DNA of 64,000 bases from an uncultured Bacilli bacterium. GTDB taxonomy: Bacteria; Bacillota_I; Bacilli_A; RF39; UBA660. The stretch is from positions 62,001-126,000 of the forward strand of contig CAKOLL010000002.1 of the NCBI GenBank assembly GCA_934096295.1, read 5' to 3'. A model generated the notes under the pieces. That model did no database searches. It worked only from the letters and a program-made list of their open reading frames with translations, and was not told where the DNA came from. Position 1 is the first letter of the stretch; each line of letters opens with the position of its first letter. Below, in pieces: positions 50,376 to 59,667 of this stretch. A program made the position numbers and the translations under genes.

Positions 50376-52235
50376 ATGAAAAAGATTTTAGTTGCTATCA
50401 TTTGTTTTTTGTGTATTCCTGTTATAACTTTAGCAGCTGATTATGATATAAAACATTTTTATATTGATGCAACACTTAAAGATAATGGAGATATGGATGT
50501 ATCTGAATTAATTGTTTTAGATGGAACATTTAATGGTTATGAAAGAGATATAGTTTATCAAGGAAGTTCAGAATATAATGCAAGTAATATTGAAAATTTG
50601 AGCGTTAGTGCTAAATATGTGAATGATGTTTCTTTTGATACTTTTTATGAATCATTTGATACGTTTTATAAAGTAGATTATGCCAATAATGGAGAAATGG
50701 GAAAATATATTTTATCTAATTTGGGTAATGGTATTAGATTAAGAATGTATTATAGTACAGATAATGAATCTACAGGATTTTTAATAAAGTATACATTAAA
50801 AGATGTAGGTATTTCTCATAGTGATGTAATAGAATATTATTGGAATTTTATAGGGGATGGTTTTGAAGATGATATTAGAGATTTACAAATTAGAGTTAAT
50901 TATCCATCAAAAATGAATAAAGAAGATTTTAGTTGGTGGTTTCATGGACCATTAACTGGAAATTCTGATATAGTAGATGCAAATATAGCTTATACAAGTG
51001 TTTTAGCTAGTGTAAAGAAGGTATCAGCTTTTGAAGCAGTTGATTTTAGAACGATAGTACCTAAAGATGGTTTTAATGAATCTTTATTTACCAAAACTGA
51101 TAATGAAGAGGTAAGGTCAAGTATTATTGAACATGAAGATGAAATAGTAGCAAAGGATTTAAAAACAATAAAAAGAAATAAAATATTATTTTATACTTTT
51201 GAAGGTTTATCAATAGTTTATTATGTTGTTTTAATATTGGTTTGGATTTATGTATATAAAAAGTATGATAAGGAAAGAACTCCGAAATTTAATTTAGAAT
51301 ATAATAGGGAATTTATAGATGATTATAATGTTGAAGTAATTGATTATTTGATGAATAGTAATATTACTCCGAATGCTATGAGTGCATCAATTATGAATTT
51401 AATTTATAAGAAAAATATTAAAGCTGATAAAATAGTTGATGAAAAAGATGGTTATAAGTTTACATTATTAAATAGAGATAATTTAAATGAAACTGAAAAC
51501 TATTTAGTTGATTTCTTGTTTAATAGAGTTGGTGCTAATAATGAATTTACAACAAAAGATTTAAAAAGATATGCAAAGTCTACACAAACTTGTGATAAAT
51601 TTATGAGTAGTTATACAAAATGGAAAAATAAAGTTATTGAAGATGGAAAGAATCAAGGGTTCTTTGATAAATTATCAGGTAGATTTGGATATGGTTTCTT
51701 TATGTTATTAGTGGCATTCTTAATATATTTCTTTGGAATAGTTGTTTTTCATGTTGAATTTTTCTTAATACATACTTTAATATTTGCAGCAATTATATTT
51801 ATTGTTTATATTGGTACTATAAAAAGAAAAAGTGAAAAGGGTATTGAAGATTATGCAAAATGGAGGGCTTTTAAAAAGTTCTTAAATGATTTTGGTACTT
51901 TTGATACTAAAGAATTACCAGAAATAATATTGTGGGAAAGATATTTAGTTTATGCAACAATATTTGGTTTAGCGGATAAAGTTGAAAAAGCTATGAATGT
52001 AAAAATTAAAGAATTGGATGTAACAGAAATGTATGGAGATAATTATATATTTATTAATAATTATGATTTAACATCATCTATTAATCATTCGATAAGTCAG
52101 GCATATCAAGGTGCACAAGCTACGATTACTAGAGAAAGTGCTAGCGCATCAGGTGGTTCTTTTGGAGGACATGGTGGCGGATTTTCTTCTGGCGGCGGCT
52201 TCGGTGGAGGCGGCGGCGGAGGTCGAGGTTTCTAA
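50376..52235 (+). CDS. DUF2207 membrane protein
   Basis: 619 residues: a signal peptide (IICFLCIPVITLAA), an outside domain of about 230 residues, a membrane helix near 275-295, a cytoplasmic region, a pair of helices near 440-480, and a C-terminal Gly/Ser tail (FGGHGGGFSSGGGFGGGGGGG). This is the DUF2207 layout typically found beside LemA. Function unknown. The Gly tail is encoded by unusually GC-rich sequence for this genome. Confidence 0.85.
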   Translation: MKKILVAIICFLCIPVITLAADYDIKHFYIDATLKDNGDMDVSELIVLDGTFNGYERDIVYQGSSEYNASNIENLSVSAKYVNDVSFDTFYESFDTFYKVDYANNGEMGKYILSNLGNGIRLRMYYSTDNESTGFLIKYTLKDVGISHSDVIEYYWNFIGDGFEDDIRDLQIRVNYPSKMNKEDFSWWFHGPLTGNSDIVDANIAYTSVLASVKKVSAFEAVDFRTIVPKDGFNESLFTKTDNEEVRSSIIEHEDEIVAKDLKTIKRNKILFYTFEGLSIVYYVVLILVWIYVYKKYDKERTPKFNLEYNREFIDDYNVEVIDYLMNSNITPNAMSASIMNLIYKKNIKADKIVDEKDGYKFTLLNRDNLNETENYLVDFLFNRVGANNEFTTKDLKRYAKSTQTCDKFMSSYTKWKNKVIEDGKNQGFFDKLSGRFGYGFFMLLVAFLIYFFGIVVFHVEFFLIHTLIFAAIIFIVYIGTIKRKSEKGIEDYAKWRAFKKFLNDFGTFDTKELPEIILWERYLVYATIFGLADKVEKAMNVKIKELDVTEMYGDNYIFINNYDLTSSINHSISQAYQGAQATITRESASASGGSFGGHGGGFSSGGGFGGGGGGGRGF

Positions 52236-52243
52236 AAGTTATT

Positions 52244-52271
52244 AAAGAGCAAAAAAATGCTCTTTTTTTAT
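52244..52271 (+). terminator. DUF2207 gene terminator
   Basis: AAAGAGCA (52244-52251) / TGCTCTTT (52258-52265), A6 loop, then T. Confidence 0.8.
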
Positions 52272-52403
52272 ATTTTGAATTTCCCTAGAAATGGGACGAA
52301 ACAGCATAAATACCTCGATTTATGTCGAATTTTGACGGACGATTTTTCTTGCATTTTTTTATATTTTTGCTTTAAGATATAAACTTATCGAAGGAGGATT
52401 TTT

Positions 52404-53303
52404 ATGCCAAGTAAATTAATAGAAAAAGAAAAAACAAAAGAAGTCTTTTATGGTTTTAATTATGATAAGATGTTTAAAGCAATATTCGTGGGATTTAATG
52501 AAGATAGAACACATTTGCTTTGTGAACTATTAAGTGAATGTTTAGATATCAAAATTGATAGAATAATTAAATTTATTCCCGTTGAATTAAATGTAAGACA
52601 AAAAAATGAACGGAGTAAAAGACTTGATTTGCTCGTAGAAGCTGAAGGAAGAAAAATAAATCTAGATCTTAATTCATCATATAGTGGGATTACAAAGGTA
52701 AGAAATATGAATTTTTATTTTTCATTCTGTAGTCAAAAGACATTAGTGAGTGAAGCATATGATACTGTTTCAGAGTTTATTCATATCTCATTAAACTATA
52801 AAGTAAGCCTGAGTGATCCATTAATAACATGTTATACATTTTATGATAAGAACTATAAAAAAGAATTAGATAATCGATTCAAATATTATGAAATCAATGT
52901 TGAAAAGTTTGCTAAACTTTGGTATGATAAAGACATGAAAAGTGCTAGAGAAAAACCACTTTTAACAATGCTGGGAATAAAGAATAAGGAAGATTTTGAA
53001 AAGTATTGTAGTGAAGTAAATAACTCTAGTGTTAAGGAGAGTGTTGATAAGTTGAAAAGATTAAATAAAGAAGATGTATTCATATATGATATTACTCCGG
53101 AGGAAGAAGAAAAGTACATTAAAAATACCGTAAGAAATATTGCCAGAAGAGAAGGTCGTGAAGAAGGATTAACAGAAGGTAAAATAGAAACTCAACGTGA
53201 GATAACAAAAAATTTATTAAAAGAGAATATTCCTATAGAAAAGATTGTGGCTATAACTGGATTAAGTGAAGAAGAAATAAGAAATATTGATATTAGTAAA
53301 TAA
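52404..53303 (+). CDS. Rpn/PD-(D/E)XK nuclease-family protein
   Basis: 299 residues resembling the Rpn (recombination-promoting) or PDDEXK transposase-like family: KMFKAIFVGFNEDRTHLLCELLSE, ERSKRLDLLVEAEGRKINLDLN, a C-terminal helical part and an Arg/Glu-rich RREGREEGLTEGKIE. The usual ExQ of the core reads DLN, so activity is doubtful. The 130 bases upstream contain a CATAAAT/ATTTATG hairpin. Such genes are often present in several copies per genome. Confidence 0.75.
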   Translation: MPSKLIEKEKTKEVFYGFNYDKMFKAIFVGFNEDRTHLLCELLSECLDIKIDRIIKFIPVELNVRQKNERSKRLDLLVEAEGRKINLDLNSSYSGITKVRNMNFYFSFCSQKTLVSEAYDTVSEFIHISLNYKVSLSDPLITCYTFYDKNYKKELDNRFKYYEINVEKFAKLWYDKDMKSAREKPLLTMLGIKNKEDFEKYCSEVNNSSVKESVDKLKRLNKEDVFIYDITPEEEEKYIKNTVRNIARREGREEGLTEGKIETQREITKNLLKENIPIEKIVAITGLSEEEIRNIDISK

Positions 53304-53340
53304 ATTTTATTAAAAAAACTGAAAATATTATTTGTTAAAT

Positions 53341-53370
53341 TTGACATATCATTTATATATATGTTAAAAT
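53341..53370 (+). promoter_or_regulatory. promoter of the 187-residue protein gene
   Basis: TTGACA (53341-53346), 18-base spacer, TGT then TAAAAT (53365-53370), with an extended -10. Confidence 0.75.
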
Positions 53371-53398
53371 AGTATCTTCTTATGGAAGAGAAAGTTTA

Positions 53399-53962
53399 GT
53401 GATTGATGTGAAAAAACAAGAAGAACAAAAGCATTTTCTTAGTTTAATGGCAAGAGTTGGTGATTATATATTTATTGATATATCAAAACTTGATATTGCA
53501 AGGGGATATTACCCAAATTCTTTAGCTGATATTGATTCTTTTACAATGCATTTTTCTAAAACTGAAATTATTGATTCAATAAGAAGAGCAAATTTAGCAA
53601 GCAATAAATATTTAAATGGATCTTTAGTTATTGAAGATAATCAAAAACATAATCCTATTGAAATAATTGATAAAGATTTTTATAATAATTTTAGAATAGA
53701 TTTATTTTTAAGTGATAAAATGAAAAATAAAGTTTCTTTAAATAATGTTTTAAATAAATTTAGAGCAATCTGTAAAGATAAATCAGTTGAAGATAGTTTT
53801 GTACTTGCAATGAAAAATGGTAATTTGGATTTGGCTATTGATATACTTTTTAATTTACCATATTTGACTTTGAGAAAATTTATGATTTATTTAATTGACT
53901 TACATAATAAAGAATTAGAAGAATTAAAAGTGCAAGAAAGAATTCGTGATAAAACGGCATAA
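53399..53962 (+). CDS. hypothetical 187-residue protein
   Basis: A soluble protein (SLMARVGDYIFIDISKLDIARG near the start) with a helical, Lys/Glu-rich C-terminus. GTG 53399 is the likely start; GTG 53408 is an alternative. It has its own strong promoter and terminator. I recognise no family. Confidence 0.6.
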   Translation: MIDVKKQEEQKHFLSLMARVGDYIFIDISKLDIARGYYPNSLADIDSFTMHFSKTEIIDSIRRANLASNKYLNGSLVIEDNQKHNPIEIIDKDFYNNFRIDLFLSDKMKNKVSLNNVLNKFRAICKDKSVEDSFVLAMKNGNLDLAIDILFNLPYLTLRKFMIYLIDLHNKELEELKVQERIRDKTA

Positions 53963-53978
53963 AAAGCTGTTTTTTTTG
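53951..53978 (+). terminator. terminator of the 187-residue protein gene
   Basis: AAAACGGC (53951-53958) / GCTGTTTT (53966-53973), one G-U pair, then T. Confidence 0.75.
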
Positions 53979-54016
53979 ACTGTTTTGTATTATAATATTA
54001 TTAGGGAAGTGATTTT

Positions 54017-55168
54017 ATGTTTAAGAAGAAAAATGAATTAGATACTGGTGGATTAAATGAAATTATTTATTTAAGTAAAAACATTTTAAAATTGCTTTTT
54101 ATTATTTTAATTATAGGAATTATTTTAGCTGGTACCATTCTTTTAAAAGAATTAGGAGCTTTTAAATTTATTGGAGGAGTTTTAAATGTTTTGGCGCCTT
54201 TGTTTATAGGATTTGTAGTGGCATGGCTATTTGCTCCTTTAGTTGATAAACTTACTAAAAAAGGCATGTCAAGAATACTTTCATCAATGATTGTTTATGT
54301 AGTTTTTATTGCTTTTTTGTTAGTTTTCTTTAGGATATTTATTCCAATTATTTATAATGAATTAAATGAATTAATTAAAACATTACCTAGTATATTAAGT
54401 AAAATAACTGATTTTATAAATAATATATTTGATAAATTGGATACAGATGCTTTTGATATGGAAGCTGTAAAAACTAATATTTTAGATGCTATTACAATGT
54501 ATGGCACTAGTATTTCAAGTAATTTGCCAACTACGATTGTAAGTATTATGTCAAATTTAGTTAGTGGGTTAGGTACAATTTTCTTTGGGCTTATTATTGG
54601 TTTATATATGTTATTTGATTTTGATAATGTTACAAATTTACTTCTTAAAGTTATACCTGTTAAACATCAAGTGGAGGTTGCTTCACTAGTTGAGAGAATT
54701 GGTTCTGAGGTTAGAAAGTGCGTAAATGGAACATTACTTGTTGCTTGTATGGTATTTGTGTGTGACACAATTGGATTTAGTATAATAGGGCTAAAGTCAG
54801 CTTTGTTATTTGGTTTGTTCTGTGGAATTACCGATTTGATTCCTTATATTGGTCCATATTTAGGTACTGCAGTGGCAACAGTTGTTGGTCTTACCCAAAG
54901 TCCGTTAATCGGTCTTGGAGTATTTATTATAGCTTGTGTTGTTCAACTTATTGAGTCATATGTCTTACAACCCATTGTAATGAGTAAGGCAACTAATTTA
55001 CATCCAGTTATAATTATTTGTGGTCTTCTTATTTTTGGACATTTCTTTGGTATAGTAGGTATGGTTTTAGCTTCACCAATTATGTCAGTTATTAAAGTTA
55101 TATTAGAATTTATTATTGAGAAATTTGAATTATTTCAAAGAAAGAATGAAGAAGAAAAGATAATATGA
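54017..55168 (+). CDS. AI-2E family transporter
   Basis: 383 residues with about eight membrane helices and the family motif region FGLFCGITDLIPYIGPYLGT, plus a C-terminal IVGMVLASPIMSVIKVI. The family (PF01594) includes AI-2 exporters and sodium/proton antiporters; the substrate here is unknown. An SD (GGGAAGTG) lies ahead of the ATG. It is a single gene upstream of the T-box. Confidence 0.9.
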   Translation: MFKKKNELDTGGLNEIIYLSKNILKLLFIILIIGIILAGTILLKELGAFKFIGGVLNVLAPLFIGFVVAWLFAPLVDKLTKKGMSRILSSMIVYVVFIAFLLVFFRIFIPIIYNELNELIKTLPSILSKITDFINNIFDKLDTDAFDMEAVKTNILDAITMYGTSISSNLPTTIVSIMSNLVSGLGTIFFGLIIGLYMLFDFDNVTNLLLKVIPVKHQVEVASLVERIGSEVRKCVNGTLLVACMVFVCDTIGFSIIGLKSALLFGLFCGITDLIPYIGPYLGTAVATVVGLTQSPLIGLGVFIIACVVQLIESYVLQPIVMSKATNLHPVIIICGLLIFGHFFGIVGMVLASPIMSVIKVILEFIIEKFELFQRKNEEEKII

Positions 55169-55244
55169 TAAAACATATTGCTTTTTGTTATATGTAAAAT
55201 GCTTTGCTAGATACATATTAACACAGATTTAATAAATCATTTAC

Positions 55245-55273
55245 TTGACAAGATTAAAAAATGTGTGTATATT
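55245..55273 (+). promoter_or_regulatory. promoter of the T-box operon
   Basis: TTGACA (55245-55250), 17-base spacer, TATATT (55268-55273). Transcription would start near 55280. Confidence 0.8.
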
Positions 55274-55279
55274 AATAAA

Positions 55280-55465
55280 TGTAATCGTTGATGTGAGATG
55301 TTATTTAAAATTTCTTATAGAAAGTTAGTGGTTGATGGAAACTAATAGAAGGTTTAAATAAATGCTGCTTACTGAGATTAATCGGGTTATTCCGTTATCA
55401 AAATTAAGTTAATTAAAGGATGGTACCGTCATTTATGACTCCTTTTGGGCCATCCTTTTTTATTT
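55280..55465 (+). promoter_or_regulatory. T-box leader, predicted alanine-responsive
   Basis: A leader of about 190 bases contains the T-box core AAGGATGGTACCGTC (55416-55430), a variant of the usual sequence. The terminator is AAAGGATGG (55415-55423) / CCATCCTTT (55450-55458) followed by T. A GCT codon for Ala (55364-55366) lies in a likely specifier region. Uncharged tRNA-Ala would stabilise the antiterminator and permit transcription of the kinase and alaS genes. The specifier position is inferred from the downstream alaS. Confidence 0.85.
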
Positions 55466-55484
55466 TTATGAAAGGATTGATTAT

Positions 55485-56009
55485 ATGAAAATATTTGTTG
55501 TTGGGGGAAAAAGTGGAAGTGGTAAAAATGAAGTTGCAAAGATGATTGAAGAGTATTATATTTATAAACTAAAAAAATGTGTAAATACAGAATTTAGTAA
55601 GTATATTAAATTATTTGCTAAAGAGTTAACTGATTGGGATGGTATAAGTCAAAATAAACCTAGAAGATTTTTACAAACTTTTGGAGCAAAAGTTAGAAGT
55701 TATGATGAAAGATTTTTAACTAAAAGAATGATTGAAGATATTTCATTATATGAAGATTTTGCCGATGTTGTTATTATTAGTGATGCCCGAATGCCATTGG
55801 AATTTGAAGATATGAAAGAAAATTTTGATGATGTTACAAGTATTCTTGTAATAAATAATTTTGCTCCGAGTAAACTTTCAATCGAAGAACAAAGTGATAT
55901 TACAGAAAGAGCACTTGAAAATTACGATGAATTTGATTATATAATTGCTAATGATGATTTAGCTAAGACAAAAGAAAAAGTATTTAAAATATTGGAGGAA
56001 TTAGAATGA
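55485..56009 (+). CDS. P-loop kinase, deoxynucleoside monophosphate kinase-like
   Basis: The 174-residue protein has a Walker A loop, GGKSGSGKNEVA (residues about 7-18), then SKYIKLFAKELTDWDG and RRFLQTFGAKVRSYDERFL, resembling dNMP or dephospho-CoA type kinases such as phage dNMP kinases. The phosphate acceptor is not certain. It is the first gene after the T-box and overlaps alaS by four bases (ATGA), so it is tied to alanine-responsive control. Confidence 0.7.
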   Translation: MKIFVVGGKSGSGKNEVAKMIEEYYIYKLKKCVNTEFSKYIKLFAKELTDWDGISQNKPRRFLQTFGAKVRSYDERFLTKRMIEDISLYEDFADVVIISDARMPLEFEDMKENFDDVTSILVINNFAPSKLSIEEQSDITERALENYDEFDYIIANDDLAKTKEKVFKILEELE

Positions 56010-57748
56010 ATTTAAAAGATTTATTTATCAACTTTTTTATAAGTAAAGGACATAAACAAATACCTAGCGCACCAGTAGTTCCTGAAAATGATCCATCTGT
56101 CTTATTTAATACTGCAGGTATGCAACCCTTAATACCATATTTGATGGGAGAGACTCATCCTTATGGTACAAGATTATGTGATTATCAAAAGTGTATTAGA
56201 ACTAATGACTTAGATTCTATCGGAGATACTACTCACCATACATTTTTTGAAATGTTAGGCAATTGGTCTTTAGGAGATTATTTCAAAGATGAAAGTATTG
56301 CATGGAGTTTTGAATTTTTAACAGAACATTTAAATATACCAGTGGAAAGGCTTGCGGTTACAGTTTTTGCAGGTAACGAATTAATTCCATTTGACGAAGT
56401 AAGTTATAATAAGTGGCATAGTTTAGGAATAAGAAAAGAAAGAATAGCCAGAACTGTTGAAGATAATTTCTGGATAGCTGGTGCATCTGGTCCATGTGGT
56501 CCTGATACAGAAATATTTTACTTTAGAAGTAATGATGAAATTCCTGAAACCTTTGATCCTGAAGATGAACGTTGGGTTGAAATATGGAATAATGTATTTA
56601 TGCAATATTATAAAGACGAAACGGGAAATGTAACAGAACTTCCTAAGAAAAATGTTGATACAGGAATGGGCGTTGAGAGAGTTGTTGCAATTCTTGAAGG
56701 CGTAAATGATAACTATAAATCAAGTATATGGAGTGATGTAATTGATTTAATTGGTAATATTTCTAATTTACCATATGAAGGTAATGAAGAAAGTATGAGA
56801 ATTATTGCTGATCATATTAGAACTGCAGTGTTTATTAGCGCAGATCCAGCAGGAATTAAACCTAGTAATACGGATCAAGGGTACATATTAAGGAGATTAA
56901 TTAGAAGAGCAATAAGACATGCTAAGAAATTAAATATTGATATAAATAGTAATTGGGAAGAACAAATTGCTAAATTAATTATTTCTAAATATAAAAAATA
57001 TTATAGTGAACTTGATAGTAATGAATCTGTTGTTTTAGATGTTTTAAAAAATGAAAAAGAAAAATTTAATAGAACTTTAGAAAAAGGCTTAAGAGAATTT
57101 GCTAAAGTAAGTAATAAAGATATTGATGGAGAAACGGCATTTCATTTATATGATACTTATGGTTTTCCAATTGAGTTAACTGAAGAACTTGCTCATGATG
57201 CAGGAATTAATGTTGATGTTAAAGGTTTTCAAGAAAAATTTAAGGCTCATCAAGAGTTATCAAGAACGGCATCAGCTGGAAAATTTAAGGGAGGACTTGC
57301 TGGAAATAGTGAAATTGAAACTAAATATCATACTGCAACTCACTTACTTAATGCAGCCTTAAAAATAGTGGTTGGTCCCGAAGTTCACCAAAAGGGAAGC
57401 AACATCACTGATGAAAGAATGCGTTTTGATTTCAGTTGTGATCATAAACTAAGTGATGAAGAAAAACAAAAAGCTGAAGATTTAGTAAATAAATGGATTA
57501 ATGATGGCCTAGATGTTCGTGTTGAAGAAATGGCTAAAGAAAATGCTATAAAAAGTGGAGCAGAATGTATGTTTATTGAAAAGTATCCAGACATAGTTAC
57601 AGTTTATTCTATCGGAGATGTTTCTAAAGAATTATGCGGAGGACCACATGTTAAAAATACTAGTGAACTTGGCCACTTTAAAATAAAAAAAGAAGAAGCA
57701 TCAAGTGCTGGTGTAAGAAGAATTAAAGCAATTTTAGAAGAAAAATAA
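56006..57748 (+). CDS. alaS: alanyl-tRNA synthetase, minimal form
   Basis: The 580-residue AlaRS has the class II core (NTAGMQPLIPYLMGE, CIRTNDLDSIGDTTHHTFFEMLGNWS), the tRNA-recognition part, and editing-site residues HTATH (His442, His446) and CGGPH (Cys544, His548). Common bacterial AlaRS is about 870 residues. Missing here are the barrel subdomain just before the editing core and the C-terminal C-Ala oligomerisation domain. Shortened AlaRS occurs in some low-GC lineages. No other alaS is in the window. Expression is T-box controlled. Confidence 0.93.
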   Translation: MNLKDLFINFFISKGHKQIPSAPVVPENDPSVLFNTAGMQPLIPYLMGETHPYGTRLCDYQKCIRTNDLDSIGDTTHHTFFEMLGNWSLGDYFKDESIAWSFEFLTEHLNIPVERLAVTVFAGNELIPFDEVSYNKWHSLGIRKERIARTVEDNFWIAGASGPCGPDTEIFYFRSNDEIPETFDPEDERWVEIWNNVFMQYYKDETGNVTELPKKNVDTGMGVERVVAILEGVNDNYKSSIWSDVIDLIGNISNLPYEGNEESMRIIADHIRTAVFISADPAGIKPSNTDQGYILRRLIRRAIRHAKKLNIDINSNWEEQIAKLIISKYKKYYSELDSNESVVLDVLKNEKEKFNRTLEKGLREFAKVSNKDIDGETAFHLYDTYGFPIELTEELAHDAGINVDVKGFQEKFKAHQELSRTASAGKFKGGLAGNSEIETKYHTATHLLNAALKIVVGPEVHQKGSNITDERMRFDFSCDHKLSDEEKQKAEDLVNKWINDGLDVRVEEMAKENAIKSGAECMFIEKYPDIVTVYSIGDVSKELCGGPHVKNTSELGHFKIKKEEASSAGVRRIKAILEEK

Positions 57749-57821
57749 TAAATTTCCCTTGCCAAAATAAATATTGTTTGATATATTTGTTTTAGCGCGA
57801 AAGGAATAGTTTTTAAAGATT

Positions 57822-57867
57822 AAAGTCATTTTATTATATGGTATCTAAATAATAATGACTTTTTTTG
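57822..57867 (+). terminator. alaS operon terminator
   Basis: AAAGTCATT (57822-57830) / AATGACTTT (57854-57862), long loop with extra pairing, then T. Confidence 0.7.
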
Positions 57868-57885
57868 CGTGTTAAGGAGGTGTAG

Positions 57886-58869
57886 ATGAACATATTAAAA
57901 GTAAGCAATCTTACAAAAAAATATAAGGTTGCCATAAGAAATAGTGGTCTAAAAAATGCTTTTAAATCATTTCTAAAAAAAGAATATAATGAAGTTAAAG
58001 CTGTAGATGATATTTCTTTTGAACTAAAAAAAGGCGAAATAGTAGGCCTTATTGGACCAAATGGAGCAGGCAAGAGTACAACTATTAAAATGTTAACAGG
58101 AATACTTAAACCAGATAGTGGAAACATTAAAGTTTTAGGAATGAATCCAAGTGAAGACAGAGTAAAATATGTCAAAAATATTGGAGTCGTGTTTGGTCAA
58201 AAAAGTCAGCTTTGGTGGGACATACCTGCAGAAGATTCATTTGATTTATTAAAAGAAATTTATAAGATACCAGATAAATTATATGAAAATAATAAAAATG
58301 AATTAGTAAGTATTTTGCATCTTGAAGAAATAATTAAGAAACCTGTTAGACAATTAAGTCTCGGGGAAAGGATGAAGTGTGAATTAGTTGCATCACTCTT
58401 GCATAATCCTAAAATATTATTTTTAGATGAACCAACGATTGGTTTGGACGCTGTTAGTAAAGTAATTGTAAGAAACTTTATTAAAGATATTAATAAAAAG
58501 AAAAATGTAACTATAATTCTTACTACCCATGATATGAGAGATATTGAATCTTTAGCAAATCGATTAATTATTATTGGTAAAGGTAAAAAACTTTATGATG
58601 GGGATATAAAAGATATTAAAGAAAAATATACTAAAAATAAAATTGTAGAAATATTTTTTAGTGATTTGAAAAAAATACCTGATATTAAAAATACCAAAAT
58701 TGTTAGTAAAGAAAAAGATGTTGTTAGAATTTTAATTGATACAAAAAAGATTAGTGTTTCATCTATAACTTTGGAATACTCAAAAGTTTGTGAAATAAAA
58801 GATGTAAATATAATTGAAAAAGGAATTGATGATATAATTTATGATTTATATCAAGAATTAGGTTTATGA
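57886..58869 (+). CDS. ABC-2 type exporter ATPase
   Basis: 327-residue ABC ATPase: Walker A GPNGAGKST, a Q-loop region with GVVFGQKSQLWWD, signature LSLGERMK, Walker B ILFLDEPTIGLD, and switch His in LTTHDM. The N-terminal extension and the QLWWD motif are typical of the ABC-2 exporters whose two permeases follow. Its end overlaps the first permease by four bases. Substrate unknown. Confidence 0.92.
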   Translation: MNILKVSNLTKKYKVAIRNSGLKNAFKSFLKKEYNEVKAVDDISFELKKGEIVGLIGPNGAGKSTTIKMLTGILKPDSGNIKVLGMNPSEDRVKYVKNIGVVFGQKSQLWWDIPAEDSFDLLKEIYKIPDKLYENNKNELVSILHLEEIIKKPVRQLSLGERMKCELVASLLHNPKILFLDEPTIGLDAVSKVIVRNFIKDINKKKNVTIILTTHDMRDIESLANRLIIIGKGKKLYDGDIKDIKEKYTKNKIVEIFFSDLKKIPDIKNTKIVSKEKDVVRILIDTKKISVSSITLEYSKVCEIKDVNIIEKGIDDIIYDLYQELGL

Positions 58870-59666
58870 GTCTTTATATAAAATATTTTAAATTAAGACT
58901 AATGACTATTTTTCAATATAGAGCTTCAGCTTTAGCAGGTATTGCTACCCAGTTTTTCTGGGGATTTATGATGTTATTTATTTATATTGCATTTTTTTCT
59001 TCAGGTGTTAATGTGGGAATAAGTTTAAAAGAAACTATAGCTTATCTTTGGCTTTATCAAGCATTTTTATCATTTCTAGGAGTTAGATTTGCTTTTCCAG
59101 AGATAACGGATGCTATAAAAAATGGGAGTGTTGCGTATGAAATTGCAAGACCTTATAATCTTTATTATTGGTGGTATGTAAAAGTTATTACTAAAAGGGT
59201 GTCCAATGGTATTTTAAAGTTTTTGCCAGTTATGATTTTAGCTTTTCTTTTACCAGAACCTTATAATTTACCTTTGCCATATAGTTTTGTAAGTTTTTTC
59301 TTATTTATTATTACATTTATTTTAGGCATTTTCTTAGTTTCAGCATTAAATTTACTTATTTATACCATAGGTTTTTATACTTATAATGCATCTGGAATAG
59401 GAAGTATATTAACTACAATAATGGATTTTTTAGCTGGAAGTTTAGTACCTGTTGTAATGTTACCTGCAATTATACAAAAAAGTACTTACTTTTTGCCATT
59501 TAGATTTATAAGTGATTTACCATATAGAATTTATTCTGGAAATATTGGTATTCTTGAAGGAAGTTATTCAATTTTTATACAATTAATTTGGATATTAATA
59601 TTAGTTTTTATAGGAAACTTAATCGTAAAAAAATCTTTAAGAAAGGTATTTATACAAGGAGGTTAA
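58866..59666 (+). CDS. ABC-2 type permease, first subunit
   Basis: 266 residues with about six membrane helices, an N-terminal cytoplasmic RLMTIFQYRASALAGIATQFFWG, and IKNGSVAYEIARPYN, a pattern shared by this permease family. It pairs with the next gene to form the channel for the ATPase at 57.9 kb. Confidence 0.85.
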   Translation: MSLYIKYFKLRLMTIFQYRASALAGIATQFFWGFMMLFIYIAFFSSGVNVGISLKETIAYLWLYQAFLSFLGVRFAFPEITDAIKNGSVAYEIARPYNLYYWWYVKVITKRVSNGILKFLPVMILAFLLPEPYNLPLPYSFVSFFLFIITFILGIFLVSALNLLIYTIGFYTYNASGIGSILTTIMDFLAGSLVPVVMLPAIIQKSTYFLPFRFISDLPYRIYSGNIGILEGSYSIFIQLIWILILVFIGNLIVKKSLRKVFIQGG

Positions 59667-59667
59667 T

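Noticed and set aside
52136..52235. Foreign DNA, because of the GC-rich end of the DUF2207 gene
   Set aside because: The GC rise comes from a glycine-rich tail that is normal for this family.
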